A DNA stretch of 24,119 bases from RBG-16-66-20 sp049651845 (GTDB lineage Bacteria > Pseudomonadota > Gammaproteobacteria > Burkholderiales > SG8-39). The stretch spans positions 1-24,119 of the forward strand of contig JBASCW010000030.1 of the NCBI GenBank assembly GCA_049651845.1. Reading direction: 5' to 3'. The stretch's first letter is position 1. Each line of letters begins with the position of its first letter. Made by a program: the position numbers and the translations under genes. The notes under the pieces were generated by a model. The model was not told the DNA's origin. It did not search any database and saw only the letters and a program-made list of their open reading frames with translations. Positions 6,225 through 14,397 of the stretch are shown here, in pieces.

Positions 6225-7643
6225 ATGGGCGTCGCATCGGAACCTGGCCTGGAATACATCGAGAACAAGACCTACGACGAGATCCGCGTCGGCGACAGCG
6301 CGAGCCTGCAGCGCACGCTGACCGAGCGCGACATCCAGCTGTTCGCGGTGATGTCGGGCGACGTCAACCCGGCGCACGTCGATCCCGAGTACGCCAAGAA
6401 CAGCATGTTCCACGAGGTCATCGCGCACGGCCTGTGGGGCGGCGCGCTCATCTCGACCGTGCTGGGCACGCTCTACCCGGGGCCGGGCACGGTGTACATC
6501 GACCAGTCGCTGCATTTCTCGCGCCCGGTGACGCTCGGCGACACGCTCACCGTGAGCGTGACGGTGAAGGAAAAGTTCGATCGCACCAAGCACGTCGTGT
6601 TCGACTGCCAGTGCACCAACCAGGACGGCCGCACCGTGATCCGCGGCCAGGCCGAGGTGCTTGCCCCGAGCGAGAAGATCCGGCGGCACCGGGCGCAGCT
6701 GCCCGAGGTGCGCCTGCACGACACCGCGCAGCGCTACCGGCACCTGATCGAGCTCAGCAAGGGCATGCCGGCCATCGACATGGCGGTGGTGTACCCCTGC
6801 CACGTCGAGTCGCTGGGCGGCGCGCTGTCGGCCGCCGAAGCCGGCCTGATCCGCCCGGTGCTGGTCGGGCCGAAAGACAAGATCGAGGCGGCGGCGCGCG
6901 AGCTCGGTGCCGACATCTCGCCTTACCCGCTGGTCGAGGCCGACAACGGCCGCGCCGCGGCGCAGAAGGCTGTGGAGATGGCGCGCGCGGGCAAGGTCCA
7001 GGCGCTCATGAAGGGCAGCCTGCACACCGACGCGCTGATGGGCGCGGTGGTGGCGAGCGACTCCGGAATGCGCACCGACCGGCGCGTCTCGCACGTGTTC
7101 TTCATGGACGTGCCGGCGTACAGCAAGCCGCTGCTGATCACCGATGCGGCGATCAACATCGATCCCGATCTGCAGGCCAAGCGCGACATCGCGCAGAACG
7201 CCATCGACGTCGCGCACGCGCTCGGCATCCAGACGCCGAGAGTGGCGATTCTCGCCGCGGTGGAGACCGTGGACCCGAAGATGCGCGCCACGGTCGATGC
7301 CGCGTCGCTGTGCAAGATGGCCGACCGCGGCCAGATCACCGGCGGTCTGCTCGACGGGCCGCTCGCGCTCGACAACGCCGTGTCGCTCACGGCGGCCAAG
7401 ACCAAGGGCATCGTCTCCTCGGTGGCCGGCCAGGCCGACATCCTGATGGTGCCGGACCTGGAATCCGGCAACATCCTCGCCAAGCAGCTCGAGTACCTCG
7501 CCGACGCGGCCGGGGCCGGCATCGTGGTCGGCGCGCGCGTGCCGATCGTGCTCACGAGCCGCGCGGACGCGGCGCCGGTGCGCGTTGCTTCCTGCGCGCT
7601 GGCGCTGCTGCTCGCCGCGAAAGCGAAGACCGCAGCGACCTAG
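6225..7643 (+). CDS. Bifunctional MaoC-type enoyl-CoA hydratase / phosphate acyltransferase fusion
   Basis: The 472-residue protein has two parts. Residues about 10-155 form a MaoC/PhaJ hot-dog hydratase with the catalytic dyad in SGDVNPAHVD (Asp46, His51). Residues about 170-470 form a phosphate acetyl/butyryl-transferase domain (for example PVLVGPKDKI, ALMKGSLHTDALMG, VPDLESGNILAKQL). Fused proteins of this size are a known annotated family. Expected reactions are R-specific hydration of enoyl-CoA (a possible supply of R-3-hydroxyacyl-CoA for PHA) and exchange of acyl-CoA with acyl phosphate. ATG 6225 follows AGGGGAAA with good spacing. A promoter with an FNR-like box lies upstream and a GGDEF/EAL gene follows after 15 bases, probably in the same operon. 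No acetate or butyrate kinase is seen in the window, so the acyl-phosphate consumer must be elsewhere. Confidence 0.9.
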   Translation: MGVASEPGLEYIENKTYDEIRVGDSASLQRTLTERDIQLFAVMSGDVNPAHVDPEYAKNSMFHEVIAHGLWGGALISTVLGTLYPGPGTVYIDQSLHFSRPVTLGDTLTVSVTVKEKFDRTKHVVFDCQCTNQDGRTVIRGQAEVLAPSEKIRRHRAQLPEVRLHDTAQRYRHLIELSKGMPAIDMAVVYPCHVESLGGALSAAEAGLIRPVLVGPKDKIEAAARELGADISPYPLVEADNGRAAAQKAVEMARAGKVQALMKGSLHTDALMGAVVASDSGMRTDRRVSHVFFMDVPAYSKPLLITDAAINIDPDLQAKRDIAQNAIDVAHALGIQTPRVAILAAVETVDPKMRATVDAASLCKMADRGQITGGLLDGPLALDNAVSLTAAKTKGIVSSVAGQADILMVPDLESGNILAKQLEYLADAAGAGIVVGARVPIVLTSRADAAPVRVASCALALLLAAKAKTAAT

Positions 7644-7658
7644 GTCGAGGCGCAAGCC

Positions 7659-10298
7659 ATGGCCGAGCGGGCCGACACGCGCAAGCGCGCCGCCGCGCGC
7701 TCGCTCGGGCCGGTGATCGGCATCGCGGTCTTCTGCGCGCTGCTGATCGCGGGCGTCGCGGCGCTCACGCAGGAGCGCATCAGCTACGAGCGCGGCGACG
7801 CCGTGCGCGAGGCGACGCGGCTCAACTCGAACCTCGCCGCGGCGTTCGAAACCCACGTGCTGCGCAGCCTGCGCGCCGCGGACCTCGCCCTGGAGGTCAT
7901 CAAGCGCGAGCACGAGCGCGGCGCGCGCGGGCCGGGCTTCGCCGCGGCCGGCGCGCTGGACGCTGGCCTGTTCGGCACGCTGGCGGTCGTGGACGGGCAG
8001 GGCTACGTGCTGCTGAGCGCGGGCCGCGAGCCGCCGCTCGAGCCGGGCGGCGGCGGCTGGCTCGCCCAGCATCGCGCCCATCCTGGCGGCGGCCTCGCGG
8101 TCGGCACCGCGGCCTTCGGGCCGGACGGCGCCAACCGGATCCTGCTGAGCCGCTCGGTCGTGCGCGGCGACGGCGCGTTCGCCGGCGTCGTGCTCGCGAC
8201 CGTGGCGCCGGAATACTTCCTGTCCTTCGCGCCGGGCATCGAGCTCGGCGCGACGAGCGTGGTGCAACTGGCCGGCCTGGACGGACGCGTGCGGGCCAGG
8301 CTCTCGGGCGGCGATTTCACGGCCGGGCAGACGCTGCGCGACAGCGCGCTGCTCTCGGCGGCGCGCGAGAAGCGCGCCGGCAGCCTGGTGGGCACGGACG
8401 CCGACGGCGTCTCCCGCTACCTGAGCTACCGCGTTCTCGAGGCGTACCCGCTGCTGGTGGCGGTCGGCACGGGGGTGGAAGAGACGCTCGCGCAGTTCCG
8501 CGTGCGCGAGCGCGGCTACGTGCGCAACGCCTGGCTCGCGACCGGCGCGATCCTGCTGTTCGCGGCGAGCCTGATCAGCGCCTGGGTGATCCTCGACCGC
8601 AGCGACGAGCAGTTCCGCCAGCTCGCCGCGCACATCCCGGAGGCCTTCTGGATGAGCGAGCTCGGGCGCGGCCGCGCGCGCTACCTGAGCCCGGCCTTCT
8701 ACGCCATCTCCGGCCTCGCACCGCAGAGCACCGAGCGCGACTGGGAGGCCTGGAAGGACCTGATCCATCCGAGCGACCGCGCCCTTGCGCTCGACGCCTA
8801 CGCCGGGCCGGGGACCAGCTGCCCGGAGGTCGAGCACCGCATCGTGCGCCCGGACGGCGAGCTGCGCTGGGTGCGCGTCGGCTCCTTCCCGGTGCTCGAC
8901 GCGAGCGGCGCGCCGTACCGCATCGCCGGCACGCTCGAGGACGTGACCGAGCGCCGCAAGCGCGAGGAAAAGCTGCTCTACGACGCGCAGTTCGACGCCC
9001 TCACCGAACTGCCCAACCGGCTGGTCTGCCAGGACCGGCTCGGGCGCGCGCTGGCGCAGGCGCAGCGCAAGAGCTGGGGCATGGCGGTGCTGTTCATCGA
9101 TCTGGACCGCTTCAAGATGGTCAACGACATGCTCGGCCACGCCATCGGCGACGCCGCGCTGCGCCAGGCCGGCCAGCGGCTCACGCATTGCGTGCGCTCG
9201 GGCGACACGGTGGCGCGCATCGGCGGCGACGAGTTCGCGGTGGTGCTCGCCGAGATCGCGCACCCGGAGGACGCCGGCGCGGTGGCGCAGAAGATCATCG
9301 ACACCATGATGCCGCCGATGGACCTCGAGGGGCATGAGGTGTTCCTGAGCGCCAGCGTCGGCATCGCCGCGTTCCCGGCCGACGGCGGCGACGCCGAGAC
9401 GCTGCTCAAGAACGCCGATGCGGCGATGCTCAAGGCAAAGGAGGCCGGCCGCGCCTCCTACCAGTTCTATACCGCGGCGATGAACGAGCGCGCGATGGAG
9501 AAGATGATGCTGGAGAACGACCTGCGCCGCGCGCTCGACCGCGACGAGTTCGAGCTCTGCTACCAGCCCAAGCAGGAGCTGAAGAGCGGGCGCATCGCCG
9601 GCGTGGAAGCGCTGCTGCGCTGGCGCCACCCGGCGCGCGGCCTGATTTCGCCGGCGCAGTTCGTGCCGCTGCTGGAGGATTCCGGTCTGATCGTCAAGGT
9701 CGGCGACTGGGTGGTGCGCGCCGCCTGCCGCCAGATCGCCGACTGGCAGGCCGCCGGCGTGCCCGTCGCGCCGGTCGCGGTCAACCTCGCGGCCAAGCAG
9801 TTCCTGCACCACGACCTGATCGGGACCATCGAGCAGGCGCTCGAAATAGGCATCGATCCCGCGCTGCTGGCGCTCGAGATCACCGAGAGCGACGTCATGC
9901 AGCGGCCCGAAGAGGTCGTCGCCATGCTGCACAAGATCAAGACGCGCGGCATCGCGGTGGCGATCGACGATTTCGGCACCGGCTACTCGAGCCTCGCCTA
10001 CCTAAAGCGCCTGCCGGTGGACGCCCTCAAGCTCGACCGCTCGTTCGTCACCGGGCTGCCGGACAACCCGGACGACGTCTCGATCGCGCGCGCCATCATC
10101 GGCATGGCGCACAGCCTGAGCCTCAAGGTGATCGCCGAGGGCGTGGAAACCGAAGCGCAGCGCGCCTTCCTCTCGGCCTGGAACTGCGACCAGGAGCAGG
10201 GCTACCTGCTGTCGAAAGCATTGAGCGCGGACGAGTGCGCGGCCTTTCTGCGGGCGCGTAAATCGGCGCCTGCGGCGGCGAGCGAACTGGCGGCCTAG
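7659..10298 (+). CDS. Membrane sensor with PDC-like, PAS, GGDEF and EAL domains (c-di-GMP turnover)
   Basis: The 879-residue protein has transmembrane helices at about 15-37 and 290-311. These flank a periplasmic region that looks like a double-Cache/PDC sensor. A cytosolic PAS domain with PAC-like end (about 315-435, ending IAGTLEDVTERRKREEKLL) follows. The GGDEF domain (about 440-600) has an intact GGDEF at 522-526 and an upstream RxxD inhibitory-site motif (RSGD, five residues before GGDEF). The EAL domain (about 620-870) has EALLRW (Glu650), VNLAAKQF, DDFGTGYSS (Asp770-771), LKLDRSF and EGVETEAQ. Catalytic residues of both domains are present, so it could make or break c-di-GMP depending on signal. 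It starts at ATG 7659 behind a weak GAGG site. It probably shares the FNR-type promoter with the upstream fusion gene. Its stop codon shares CTAG with that of the convergent receiver gene. Confidence 0.9.
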   Translation: MAERADTRKRAAARSLGPVIGIAVFCALLIAGVAALTQERISYERGDAVREATRLNSNLAAAFETHVLRSLRAADLALEVIKREHERGARGPGFAAAGALDAGLFGTLAVVDGQGYVLLSAGREPPLEPGGGGWLAQHRAHPGGGLAVGTAAFGPDGANRILLSRSVVRGDGAFAGVVLATVAPEYFLSFAPGIELGATSVVQLAGLDGRVRARLSGGDFTAGQTLRDSALLSAAREKRAGSLVGTDADGVSRYLSYRVLEAYPLLVAVGTGVEETLAQFRVRERGYVRNAWLATGAILLFAASLISAWVILDRSDEQFRQLAAHIPEAFWMSELGRGRARYLSPAFYAISGLAPQSTERDWEAWKDLIHPSDRALALDAYAGPGTSCPEVEHRIVRPDGELRWVRVGSFPVLDASGAPYRIAGTLEDVTERRKREEKLLYDAQFDALTELPNRLVCQDRLGRALAQAQRKSWGMAVLFIDLDRFKMVNDMLGHAIGDAALRQAGQRLTHCVRSGDTVARIGGDEFAVVLAEIAHPEDAGAVAQKIIDTMMPPMDLEGHEVFLSASVGIAAFPADGGDAETLLKNADAAMLKAKEAGRASYQFYTAAMNERAMEKMMLENDLRRALDRDEFELCYQPKQELKSGRIAGVEALLRWRHPARGLISPAQFVPLLEDSGLIVKVGDWVVRAACRQIADWQAAGVPVAPVAVNLAAKQFLHHDLIGTIEQALEIGIDPALLALEITESDVMQRPEEVVAMLHKIKTRGIAVAIDDFGTGYSSLAYLKRLPVDALKLDRSFVTGLPDNPDDVSIARAIIGMAHSLSLKVIAEGVETEAQRAFLSAWNCDQEQGYLLSKALSADECAAFLRARKSAPAAASELAA

Positions 10299-10726
10299 AA
10301 CGGGGCTTCGCGCAGCTGCGCGGCGACGGTGGCGAGCAGCTCGTCGGCCTGCAGCGGCTTGGTGAGCAGCGGGAAGCCGAAGGTCTTGCCGGCGATCTGC
10401 GGGCGGTTCTCGATGCTGGTGATGAAGATCACCGGCAGGTCGGGGATGGAAGAGTCCGCGCGCAGGGCCGCCACGAAATCGACACCGCTCATGTACGGCA
10501 TCTTGAAGTCGGCGATCACGAGGTCCGGCAGCTGCGCGACCACGGCATGGCCGGCCGCGACCGCGTCCTCGGCGGTCGTCACGCTGTAGCCAGCGTCCCG
10601 CAGGTTCATGCCGAGCAGCTTGCGCGACATCGGGTCGTCGTCCACCACCAGGACGTGCGCGCGCGGCCCGTCGTGCCGGCGCCGTTCGTCGAGGTCCTTC
10701 TGCTGCTGCGCCGTGAGGCCCTTCAT
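10295..10726 (-). CDS. Stand-alone response regulator receiver protein (RR2), co-transcribed with phaC
   Basis: This 143-residue CheY-like receiver has acidic residues D29/D30 (LVVDDDP), phosphoacceptor Asp73 (VIADFKMPYMSG), Thr103 (VIFITS) and Lys123 (LLTKP). The complete set of switch residues is intact, unlike RR1. A basic N-terminal stretch (MKGLTAQQQKDLDERRRHD) precedes the fold. ATG 10726 lies 4 bases after the phaC stop, so the two are almost certainly one transcript. A longer upstream frame would only run antisense-like through phaC. There is no output domain, so it must act through a partner. The PHA synthase and the neighbouring GGDEF/EAL sensor are candidates by context only. Confidence 0.86.
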   Translation of the reverse strand: MKGLTAQQQKDLDERRRHDGPRAHVLVVDDDPMSRKLLGMNLRDAGYSVTTAEDAVAAGHAVVAQLPDLVIADFKMPYMSGVDFVAALRADSSIPDLPVIFITSIENRPQIAGKTFGFPLLTKPLQADELLATVAAQLREAPF

Positions 10727-10730
10727 CGGC

Positions 10731-12497
10731 TCAGCGCTCGAGGACGTAGGTGCCGGGCGCGTCGGCGAGCTTCTCGAAGGCGCCGCGCGCGAGCGGCGGC
10801 GGCTTGCGCGGCTCGCCGCAGCGCTCGCCAAGCCAGGCGCTCCAGTCCTCCCACCAGCTGCCTTCCTGGCGCTCGGCGCCGGACTGCCAGGCGTCCGCGG
10901 CCTGGCCGCGGTGCGCGCGGCCGACCTGGAAATGGCGCTTGGGCGGGGTGACCGGCGGGTTGACGATGCCCAGGATGTGCCCTGAGCTGCTCAGCACGAA
11001 GCGCTTCTCGCCGGTGACGAAACCGTTGATGCGGAAGGTCTGGCGCCAGGGCGTGATGTGGTCGTCCTCGGCGCTCACCTGGTAGAGCGGCACGTGGATC
11101 GAGGCCAGATCGAGCGGCACGCCGGCGATGCTGAGCGCGTTGGGCTTGATCAGGTTGTTGTTCAGGTACAGCTCGCGCAGGTAGAACTCGTGCATGCGCG
11201 AAGCCATGCGCGTGCAGTCCATGTTCCAGTAGAGGATGTCGCTCGGCGCCAGCGGCTCGCCGTACAGCCAACCGTGCACCATGTAGTGCCAGATCAGGTT
11301 GTTGGAGCGCAGCAGGCGGAACGTGGTGGCCATGTCGGCGCCGTCGAGGTAGCCGCGCGTGCGCATGCTGTCGATCAGCCAGGTGACGCTCGCCTCGTCG
11401 ATGAACACCTCGATGTCGCCCGGCGACTGGAAGTCCACGAGCGTGCACAGCAGCGTCCAGTGCGCGACCGGCACCTGCTCGCGCGGCAGCTGCTTGCTCT
11501 TCCACGCCATGTAGGAGGTGAGCAGGGTGCCGCCGATGCAATAGCCCGCGGCGTGCACCTTCTCGGAGCCCGAGAGCTCGCAGGCCACGCGCACCGCCTC
11601 GCCCACGCCCTCGACGATGTATTCCTCGTAGCTGGTGTTGCGCATCTCGGGGCCGGGGTTCTTCCAGCTCGTGATGTAGACGTCGAAGCCGCGGTCGAGC
11701 AGGTACTTGATCATGCTCTTCTTCGGCTGCAGGTCGAGCACGTAGAACTTGTTGATGCAGGGGGTGACGATGACGATCGGCACCGGACGCACCTGCGCCG
11801 CGGTGGGCGCGTAGTGGATCACCTCGAGCAGGCGGTTGCGGAACACCACCGCGCCCGCCGTGGTGGCGAGGTTCTTGCCGACGGCGAAGTCCTCCTGGCC
11901 GGTCATGCGGATGGTGCGCGCCTCGAGGTCCTTCACGAACACCTCGAAGCCGCGGCGCAGGCTGTCGCCGCGCGACTCGATGGCCTTGCGGATCGCCACC
12001 GGGTTGGTGAAAAGGAAGTTGGTCGGCGCGGCGGCGTTCAGCCATTGCCGCCACCAGAACGCCGCGCGGCGCCGCTCCTTGGGCGATAGGCCGGGCGTCT
12101 GGTAGAGCGCGTCCTGCAGCATGCGCGTGCCGAACAGGTACCACTGCTTGAGCAGGTCCCAGCCGAGCTCCTTGGTCCAGGCCGGGTCGGCGAAGCGCGT
12201 GTCGTCGGGCTGCGGGTGCACCACGTCGGCCGTTTCCTTGCCTGCGAGACGCGCCGCGGTGTGGATCTGCAGCGCGACGAGGTCGGCCGCCGCGCGCGTG
12301 CACAGCTCGGAGAACTCCAGCGGGTGCGCGCACCACGCGGTTTGCGCGTGCACGATGGGCGCGACGATGCCGAAGGGGTCGTACGCGCTTTCGATGGACT
12401 GGCGCAGGGCGCTGGCCTGCTTGGCGGGCAGCGCGAATTGCGCGCCGATGCCGGCGCCTTCGGCGGCGACGGGTGCGGGCAGCTGGGGGGCGTTCAT
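10731..12497 (-). CDS. phaC: Class I polyhydroxyalkanoate synthase PhaC
   Basis: The 588-residue enzyme matches the usual length of class I PHA synthases. It polymerises R-3-hydroxyacyl-CoA into granules. The N-terminal half holds the PhaC_N region (QWYLFGTRMLQDAL...NPVAIRKAIESRGDSLRRG). The alpha/beta-hydrolase half has the lipase-like box GYCIGG with nucleophile Cys320, the Asp motif SAEDDHITPW and the His motif SSSGHILGIVNPP, so the triad is complete. ATG 12497 is preceded by GAGGTC at good distance. The gene leads an operon with RR2. An FNR-like box (12558-12571) and TAGGCT -10 lie upstream on the minus strand. No phaA, phaB, phasin or phaR is adjacent, so monomer supply is encoded elsewhere or aided by the MaoC-domain protein. 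Confidence 0.95.
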   Translation of the reverse strand: MNAPQLPAPVAAEGAGIGAQFALPAKQASALRQSIESAYDPFGIVAPIVHAQTAWCAHPLEFSELCTRAAADLVALQIHTAARLAGKETADVVHPQPDDTRFADPAWTKELGWDLLKQWYLFGTRMLQDALYQTPGLSPKERRRAAFWWRQWLNAAAPTNFLFTNPVAIRKAIESRGDSLRRGFEVFVKDLEARTIRMTGQEDFAVGKNLATTAGAVVFRNRLLEVIHYAPTAAQVRPVPIVIVTPCINKFYVLDLQPKKSMIKYLLDRGFDVYITSWKNPGPEMRNTSYEEYIVEGVGEAVRVACELSGSEKVHAAGYCIGGTLLTSYMAWKSKQLPREQVPVAHWTLLCTLVDFQSPGDIEVFIDEASVTWLIDSMRTRGYLDGADMATTFRLLRSNNLIWHYMVHGWLYGEPLAPSDILYWNMDCTRMASRMHEFYLRELYLNNNLIKPNALSIAGVPLDLASIHVPLYQVSAEDDHITPWRQTFRINGFVTGEKRFVLSSSGHILGIVNPPVTPPKRHFQVGRAHRGQAADAWQSGAERQEGSWWEDWSAWLGERCGEPRKPPPLARGAFEKLADAPGTYVLER

Positions 12498-12530
12498 CGA
12501 GAATTGACCTCGAAGCGGGGGCAGGATTTC

Positions 12531-12536
12531 AGCCTA
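12531..12536 (-). promoter_or_regulatory. Candidate -10 element of the phaC promoter (TAGGCT)
   Basis: On the minus strand this reads TAGGCT, matching 3 of 6 bases of TATAAT. Its centre lies exactly 31 bp from the centre of the FNR-like box, the same spacing as at the MaoC-Pta promoter. The match is weak, so the spacing is the main support. Confidence 0.4.
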
Positions 12537-12557
12537 CCGCCCCCCGCCCGAGTGCCA

Positions 12558-12571
12558 TTGACGCAGATCAA
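12558..12571. promoter_or_regulatory. FNR/ANR-type box upstream of phaC
   Basis: TTGACGCAGATCAA (TTGATCTGCGTCAA on the phaC strand) fits the FNR/ANR/Dnr consensus TTGAT-N4-ATCAA with one mismatch. It differs by a single base from the box at 6127-6140. It lies 60 bases upstream of the phaC ATG. The rest of the gap up to 12720 holds only the hairpin listed separately. Confidence 0.7.
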
Positions 12572-12656
12572 ACGTGCATGCGCGGCAGAGCGTTGATCTG
12601 CAAGGAAGCGTCCGGACGCCGCCGCAGGGCCATGCGGGCGCGATCCGGTGGAATCA

Positions 12657-12676
12657 CTGCCCTTTGCGCAGGGCAG
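12657..12676 (-). terminator. Hairpin downstream of hyuB, possible terminator
   Basis: CTGCCCT (12657-12663) and AGGGCAG (12670-12676) form a perfect 7-bp stem with a 6-base loop, 44 bases past the hyuB stop. The minus strand has no T-run after it, so it is not a classic intrinsic terminator. It lies where termination between hyuB and phaC, both on the minus strand, would be needed. Confidence 0.4.
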
Positions 12677-12720
12677 CACGTGGCACTCGTCGTGGTGCTG
12701 TCGATGGTCGGCCGCCAGTT

Positions 12721-14397
12721 CTACTTGCGCCACGCCTCGCCGTAGTCGCGCCCGGCGCTTTGCGCGCTCACCTTGCCTTCGCGCAGGTCGCGCGCGATCA
12801 GCTCGGGGTCGCGATCGGCGGGACGGCCGTAGCCGCCGCCGCCCGCGGCATCCATGACTACGGTGTCGCCGGGCTTGAGCTGCGTGAGGCCGTAAGGATC
12901 GCCAGGCTTGCCGTTGACGAGGAACTGCGCGCGCGCGCCGGGCCTGCCGCCGAAGAGCCCTTCGGGCGGCAGGCGGAAGCGCCCCGACTGGATCGCAAGG
13001 CTCACCGCCGCCTGCGGCGCATAGGCATCGTTCGGCACGCGGAACACCTCGCGCCGGCCGAGCGCGCCGCGTTGCTTGCCGGGGCCGCCTGAATCGGGCA
13101 GCAGTTCGCGCCGCTCGACGATGAGGGGCGAGTCGCTCTCGAGAATCTCGACCGGGGTGTTGGCGCCGTTGGCCGGAAAGATGAAACTGCCCTCGCCGTC
13201 GCGCGCCGCGCTTGCGCCCAGGCCGCCGCCGCGGATCAGCACGGTGTGAAACGGGCGGCCGTCGCCGTGCCGCCCGTAGAACATCTGCATCGTCGCCGGG
13301 GTGCCGCCGCCCGCGGCCACCACGCGCTCGGGCAGCGCCTTGGCGAGCGCGCGGTAGATCACCTCGGTGATGAAGTGGCCGATCTGCATGCGCGCCGCCA
13401 CCGCTGCCGGGTGCCGGCAGTTGACCACCGTGCCCTCGGGCGCGATGAGGCGGATCGGCGCCGCGATGCCGTCGTTGTTCGGGATCTCCGGGTCGAAGAT
13501 GCTCTTCACCGCCATGTGCACGTAGGCGTAGGTGAAGTTGTAGACCACGTTGCCGCCCCAATCCACCTGCGGCGAGGAGCCGGTGAGGTCCACCGTGATG
13601 TCGCTGCCAGCGATCGTCACCGCACAGCGGATCCGCACCTCGGGAGCCCCTTCGGTCTGTTCGATCGCGCCCTCGGCGCGGTAGACGCCCGCAGGCGCTT
13701 TCGCGATCGCGGCGCGGATGCTTTTCTCGCTCCGGCCGATGACTTCATCGGCAAGCTCGTCGAGGTCGTCGAGCCCGTATTCGTCCAGCATGCGCACCAC
13801 CTGCGCCGCGCAGACGTGGTTGGCAGCGATCTGCGAGCGGATGTCGCCGTTCACCTGCTCGGGCGTGCGCACGTTGGCGCCGATCATGTCGAGCACGCCC
13901 TGGTTGAGCTGCCCCGCGTCGTAGAGCTTGACGAGCGGGATGAACAGGCCTTCCTCGAACACTTCGCGGTTGTCCGAGGCGACGCGCCCGCCGATGTCCG
14001 AGTGGTGCAGGATGCAGGCGGTGAAGGCGGCAAGGCGCCCGCGGTGGAAGATCGGCGAGAGCACGCAGACGTCGTTCAGGTGCCCGGCGAGCGCCCAGGG
14101 GTCGTTGGTGATGTAGACGTCGCCCGGCCGGAAGGAGCCCGCCGGCAGGCCCTGCACCAGTTTCTTGATGCCGAGGGCCATCGCGCCCGACTGTCCCGGC
14201 GTGGCGAGCGTGCCCTGCGCGAGCTCGCGGCCGCGCGAATCGGTGAACATGCAGGTGTAGTCGTGCGCGTCGCGCAGCAGGCTCGAGAACGCGGTGCGCG
14301 CGACCGCGGCGTCCGATTCGTCGACGATCGAGATCAGCCGCCGCCAGAGGATCTCGAGCGCAATCGGATCGAAGCGCGGGTCGATGCGCGTGCTCAT
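12721..14397 (-). CDS. hyuB: Hydantoinase B / oxoprolinase-family subunit
   Basis: The 558-residue protein is of usual length for HyuB. Recognisable stretches are the N-terminal FDPIALEILWRRLISIVDE, the GDVYITNDPWALAGHLNDV motif and the likely metal-site motif HHSDIGG. Glycine-rich GGGTPATMQMF, IRGGGLGASAARDGEGSFIFP and the C-terminal DAAGGGGYGRP follow. With HyuA it forms an ATP-dependent enzyme opening cyclic amides (hydantoins, 5-oxoproline, caprolactam in characterised relatives) or carboxylating ketones in distant ones. ATG 14397 overlaps the hyuA TGA as ATGA and is preceded by GGAGAG. This makes it the second gene of a coupled pair. A longer open frame upstream lies within hyuA and is not used. 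Confidence 0.9.
   Translation of the reverse strand: MSTRIDPRFDPIALEILWRRLISIVDESDAAVARTAFSSLLRDAHDYTCMFTDSRGRELAQGTLATPGQSGAMALGIKKLVQGLPAGSFRPGDVYITNDPWALAGHLNDVCVLSPIFHRGRLAAFTACILHHSDIGGRVASDNREVFEEGLFIPLVKLYDAGQLNQGVLDMIGANVRTPEQVNGDIRSQIAANHVCAAQVVRMLDEYGLDDLDELADEVIGRSEKSIRAAIAKAPAGVYRAEGAIEQTEGAPEVRIRCAVTIAGSDITVDLTGSSPQVDWGGNVVYNFTYAYVHMAVKSIFDPEIPNNDGIAAPIRLIAPEGTVVNCRHPAAVAARMQIGHFITEVIYRALAKALPERVVAAGGGTPATMQMFYGRHGDGRPFHTVLIRGGGLGASAARDGEGSFIFPANGANTPVEILESDSPLIVERRELLPDSGGPGKQRGALGRREVFRVPNDAYAPQAAVSLAIQSGRFRLPPEGLFGGRPGARAQFLVNGKPGDPYGLTQLKPGDTVVMDAAGGGGYGRPADRDPELIARDLREGKVSAQSAGRDYGEAWRK

Noticed and set aside
6434..9337. A 967-codon plus-strand frame overlapping the MaoC-Pta and GGDEF genes
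   Set aside because: Its product is low-complexity Arg/Ala/Gly sequence out of frame with two clearly recognisable proteins.
3282..9932. A 2216-codon stop-free frame on the minus strand
   Set aside because: It lies antisense to the M48, MaoC-Pta and GGDEF/EAL genes, is rich in Arg/His/Ala/Gly with no domain, and is explained by GC-rich codon bias of the plus-strand genes.
12591..12604. TTGATCTGCAAGG near the phaC box as a second FNR site
   Set aside because: Only the first half-site matches. The second half is not ATCAA-like.
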